Shown one piece after another: positions 61,396 through 64,000 of a DNA stretch of 64,000 nucleotides. The first letter of the stretch is position 1. The number at the start of each line of letters is the position of its first letter. The stretch is taken from positions 8,500,038 to 8,564,037 of the forward strand of contig CM038923.1 in assembly GCA_021904315.1 (NCBI GenBank). Reading direction: 5' to 3'. Both the position numbers and the translations under genes were made by a program. The notes beneath the pieces are model-generated. The model ran no database searches and was not told the origin of the DNA. It saw nothing but the letters and a program-made list of their open reading frames with translations. The DNA is from Sphagnum magellanicum. Lineage: Eukaryota; Streptophyta; Sphagnopsida; Sphagnales; Sphagnaceae.

Positions 61396-61604
61396 TGGTA
61401 TAATGGCTCTGCCTTTAAAATGACATCCATAAGGATGATAAATATTCAGCATACTAAATTGGAAACAAATGGTTGTTAGCATGGTGAAGCCCAAGTGAAT
61501 CCTTTACTTATGCAGGAAAATTTTCTATAGGGGATTGCACATGACCATAAAATATAGGGATACCAAACTTTGGCCCAGTTCTAGGTGCATCCCAATGTCT
61601 CTAA
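61396..61604 (-). repeat. Repeat family B, copy 2 (reverse)
   Basis: The reverse complement of the repeat in bHLH intron 1 (47202-47415), about 210 bp with small indels. The pair shows that the intron segment is mobile or duplicated DNA and not conserved intron sequence. Confidence 0.75.
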
Positions 61605-62018
61605 CACTATTAATGGGTTCTTAATTTTCAAGAGAATTTCCAGTCCCATTTCCAACTTTTTTTTTTAAAAATCACAGAAACCCTGTTTTGATTCAAGGAT
61701 TTAATTTTTTTTGATAGAACCTCCAGTATGGTTTTAGAACTGGTTCTTCATGTTTCAATACTCTTAGTTCTTCAAAAGTATATTTCGAAGTAAGTCCTGT
61801 TCCAAAACATTTCTTGTTCTACCTATCCACACATAGCCCAAAACTGAATTTTTTTTGAGTTACTAACACTGCATCACCAATAGAATGTGACCACCTATAT
61901 ACAATTACATGGCTAAATCCCGAAAAAAGATTTTCTTTTTGATTGCATACTTGAGACATGTTTCAAAAGTAACAATTTTTCCAATTTTTTTGCAAATTTC
62001 AATAGGTATTTGCATGGG

Positions 62019-62152
62019 GTAATGCCCTTCACTAGTCAAAGGCATTATCAAAAGAAGGGGCCACATGAGGCAGTAGTCCACACTGGTAATACCCTCAACT
62101 ATCACCTCACACGATACCTTCTTCTGATAATGCCTTTGACTGAGGTCATTAC
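62019..62152. repeat. Long-stem hairpin (134 nt)
   Basis: The left arm 62019-62058 (GTAATGCCCTTCACTAGTCA ... GGCATTATCAAAAGAAGG) is complementary to 62117-62152 (CCTTCTTCTGATAATGCC ... GGTCATTAC), apart from a 4-nt bulge and about three mismatches. The loop is about 58 nt. The architecture suits a MITE or a plant miRNA-like precursor. No known miRNA is recognised. Confidence 0.65.
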
Positions 62153-64000
62153 ACCACACTATTAAATCAATTGCTCAGTATTTTAGTAGGGAGAGAAAGA
62201 AAATGGAGAAGATGTTGAGAGAATCATGTGAATGAAAAACATCTTCATTAAACAACAAAGAAAAAAAAGCAATGTGTTGATCAAAAGAAGACAGTTCTCC
62301 AAGGCTGATTAAACCAAGCAAATGAGGATTGGTGAGGACCTCTTGGGGGGGGGGGAAGTGAGGGAGAGGAAGTAGATGATGCTAAACACCCCAATCAGCT
62401 CTCTCTAGCACATTTGTTAGACATTTGAGCTTAGCCCTATGTAGAGCTGTGTGGTTTTGCTGCATGCTTTGACTAGTTTCACATTTTTTAGCTTAAAATT
62501 AAAATTATGACAATTGTCATTTATGCTGCTGATTGATACTCTCACTCTCTCTTGAGAAGTGCTAAGTTTGAAATGAATGTGAGACAATAAAACATGCAGA
62601 AATTTTTTTAACATCCTTTTACAGAACATGAAGAACCAACAAATCCGCACAGCACAGTTCTGCACAAAACCATGCAGGATGCAAAAAGACAAGCCTGAAA
62701 ATACATACATTGGACAAAGCTCCTTAAGGAGTACTTAGCATCTCCCAAAGGGACCTGCAAGAATGGTGAAACACACACCTGGTCAGTGCATGTTTTGATT
62801 GTTGTTAAAGTGATGAACATTGTTCATTGAGCTTGGTACCTAGCTGCAAGGCTGCAGTGGGTACCCATAAGTAGCTGGGTGGCAACAGGCACCGCACTAA
62901 TGAGTTGCAAGGAGGTCCTTTGTTCCTTTTTCTACACGCTCTGCAGCGTGACAGTACTAATTTCTACCATTTCAACTTATTGGCAACATGGCATTAGCAG
63001 CACTGCACATATTTACACAAACCCTGGGCATACCCAATGGGTATGCCCATTCAACACTGCTCCATTGTATGTAGAGTCTTATCCTGAAAACTTATTGCAC
63101 ATAGTTGTTATTGCAGGCAGTACTGTACTGCTGCCTGCCTTCTTCGTTTTTCCCGTGACTGCCCTTTTGCCCATCTAGCATCAATGCTTTTGTCCGATTT
63201 CCTGATGGCGCCAGGATGGTGATCATCCCTCGGCAGATTTCAACTTAACTGGCAACTTTATTTCAAGGAACTCTTAAAACTGTAGCCAGTAGGCATAAGT
63301 CCCAAAAACAAAAGTTTTCTGTCACTTTTCAGTCGAATTTTTTTTTAAAATAGAGAATTCTCCGATTTCAGAAAACTGTGTGACTTTTCAACGTTTTTTT
63401 GCCCAAAAGAAAAATTGTCCAGCATGTGCCTCGCGATGCCCATACATACTTTGGGTCCTGATACGCACATTTTGAGCTTGTAATGGATATCTAGTGACAA
63501 TCCCAAACCCAAAACATGGGCCCAAAGCGTTTGGGCATAATCCATTTTTTCCTCAAACTTTGAGGAAAGGATGGATTGAGCCACAGGCAGACTGTTGACA
63601 AGGAGGCAGCAATACCTTTGTACTGCATAAGAACTATGTGCACACATGATGTTGGGGAGTTCCCCTCATCATCCTTCATCTCTTACACCTCTATCTTTGA
63701 ATTCTTACCATCCTGAAAACCATCTAGCTCTGTCATTTCTACCAACCAAGATTGAAGACAGTAGGTAAAGTGTTTGGTGGACTACAAATTGACTGGCAGT
63801 CATGGGTTCCAACTTCCAACACAATGCAGGAATTCCCTGTCTTGCTCCCTCCCAACTCCAAATGCTAATTGTGGTACGTAATTGTTCTTGAGTATGGATA
63901 TTGAAGTTGCAAAACATGATATGAAATTGGTGTAGAACAATCAAGATCGACATCAAGTGCCCCTTGTCATTCATTCAGCTAAGATGAGGTAAGGTCTTTT
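62153..64000. other. Gene-free stretch to window end
   Basis: Moderately GC-rich. Includes a G-run near 62345-62354. ORFs at 62879-63178 (plus) and 63345-63647 (minus) have no recognisable domain. A gene continuing beyond the window cannot be excluded. Confidence 0.35.

Noticed and set aside
1-64000. CRISPR array, operon or prokaryotic island
   Set aside because: No spaced identical short repeats of that kind, no bacterial gene order; spliced plant genes throughout.

Overview
The window is plant nuclear DNA. It is AT-rich, gene-poor and full of old repeats, with three spliced nuclear genes for plant proteins: psbR (photosystem II), a bHLH transcription factor with a C-terminal ACT-like domain, and cytochrome c6A (thylakoid lumen). 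Introns are short (about 0.1-0.9 kb) with GT-AG borders. Two nuclear copies of mitochondrial DNA are also present. The nad3 copy already encodes the conserved protein at genomic level, so its donor mitochondrion seems to need little C-to-U editing here. That fits a liverwort, moss or another low-editing lineage better than a typical angiosperm, but I cannot name the species.

Layout. 1-15490: no intact gene; a decayed Crypton/DUF3504-type tyrosine recombinase (minus, about 2430-4012), GGTA microsatellite, AT-rich blocks, and a LINE-like remnant (minus, about 11880-13805). 15495-17618: psbR in five exons behind a three-copy 171-bp tandem array. 17619-45300: gene desert with a 732-bp non-autonomous hAT element with perfect 8-bp target duplications (26631-27362), a CpG- and G-rich island (about 29 kb), two inverted-repeat hairpins (30.6-30.8 kb), a hAT-like transposase relic (33.3-35.7 kb), a mitochondrial rrn18 fragment (36.3 kb) and several tandem repeats. 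45300-53812: gene island with the bHLH gene (plus) converging on cytochrome c6A (minus). 53880-64000: dispersed repeats, a second hAT transposase relic ending in a recognisable dimerisation domain, a 0.65-kb minisatellite, and a mitochondrial trnW-nad3 insertion whose uninterrupted paralogous site lies 1 kb downstream.

Two of the genes act in the thylakoid: PsbR helps dock the oxygen-evolving complex, and cytochrome c6A is a soluble lumenal haem protein. They are 33 kb apart and not an operon. The bHLH gene has no evident functional link to either. Exon borders were worked out by eye from splice signals, reading phase and protein conservation; no transcript evidence was available.
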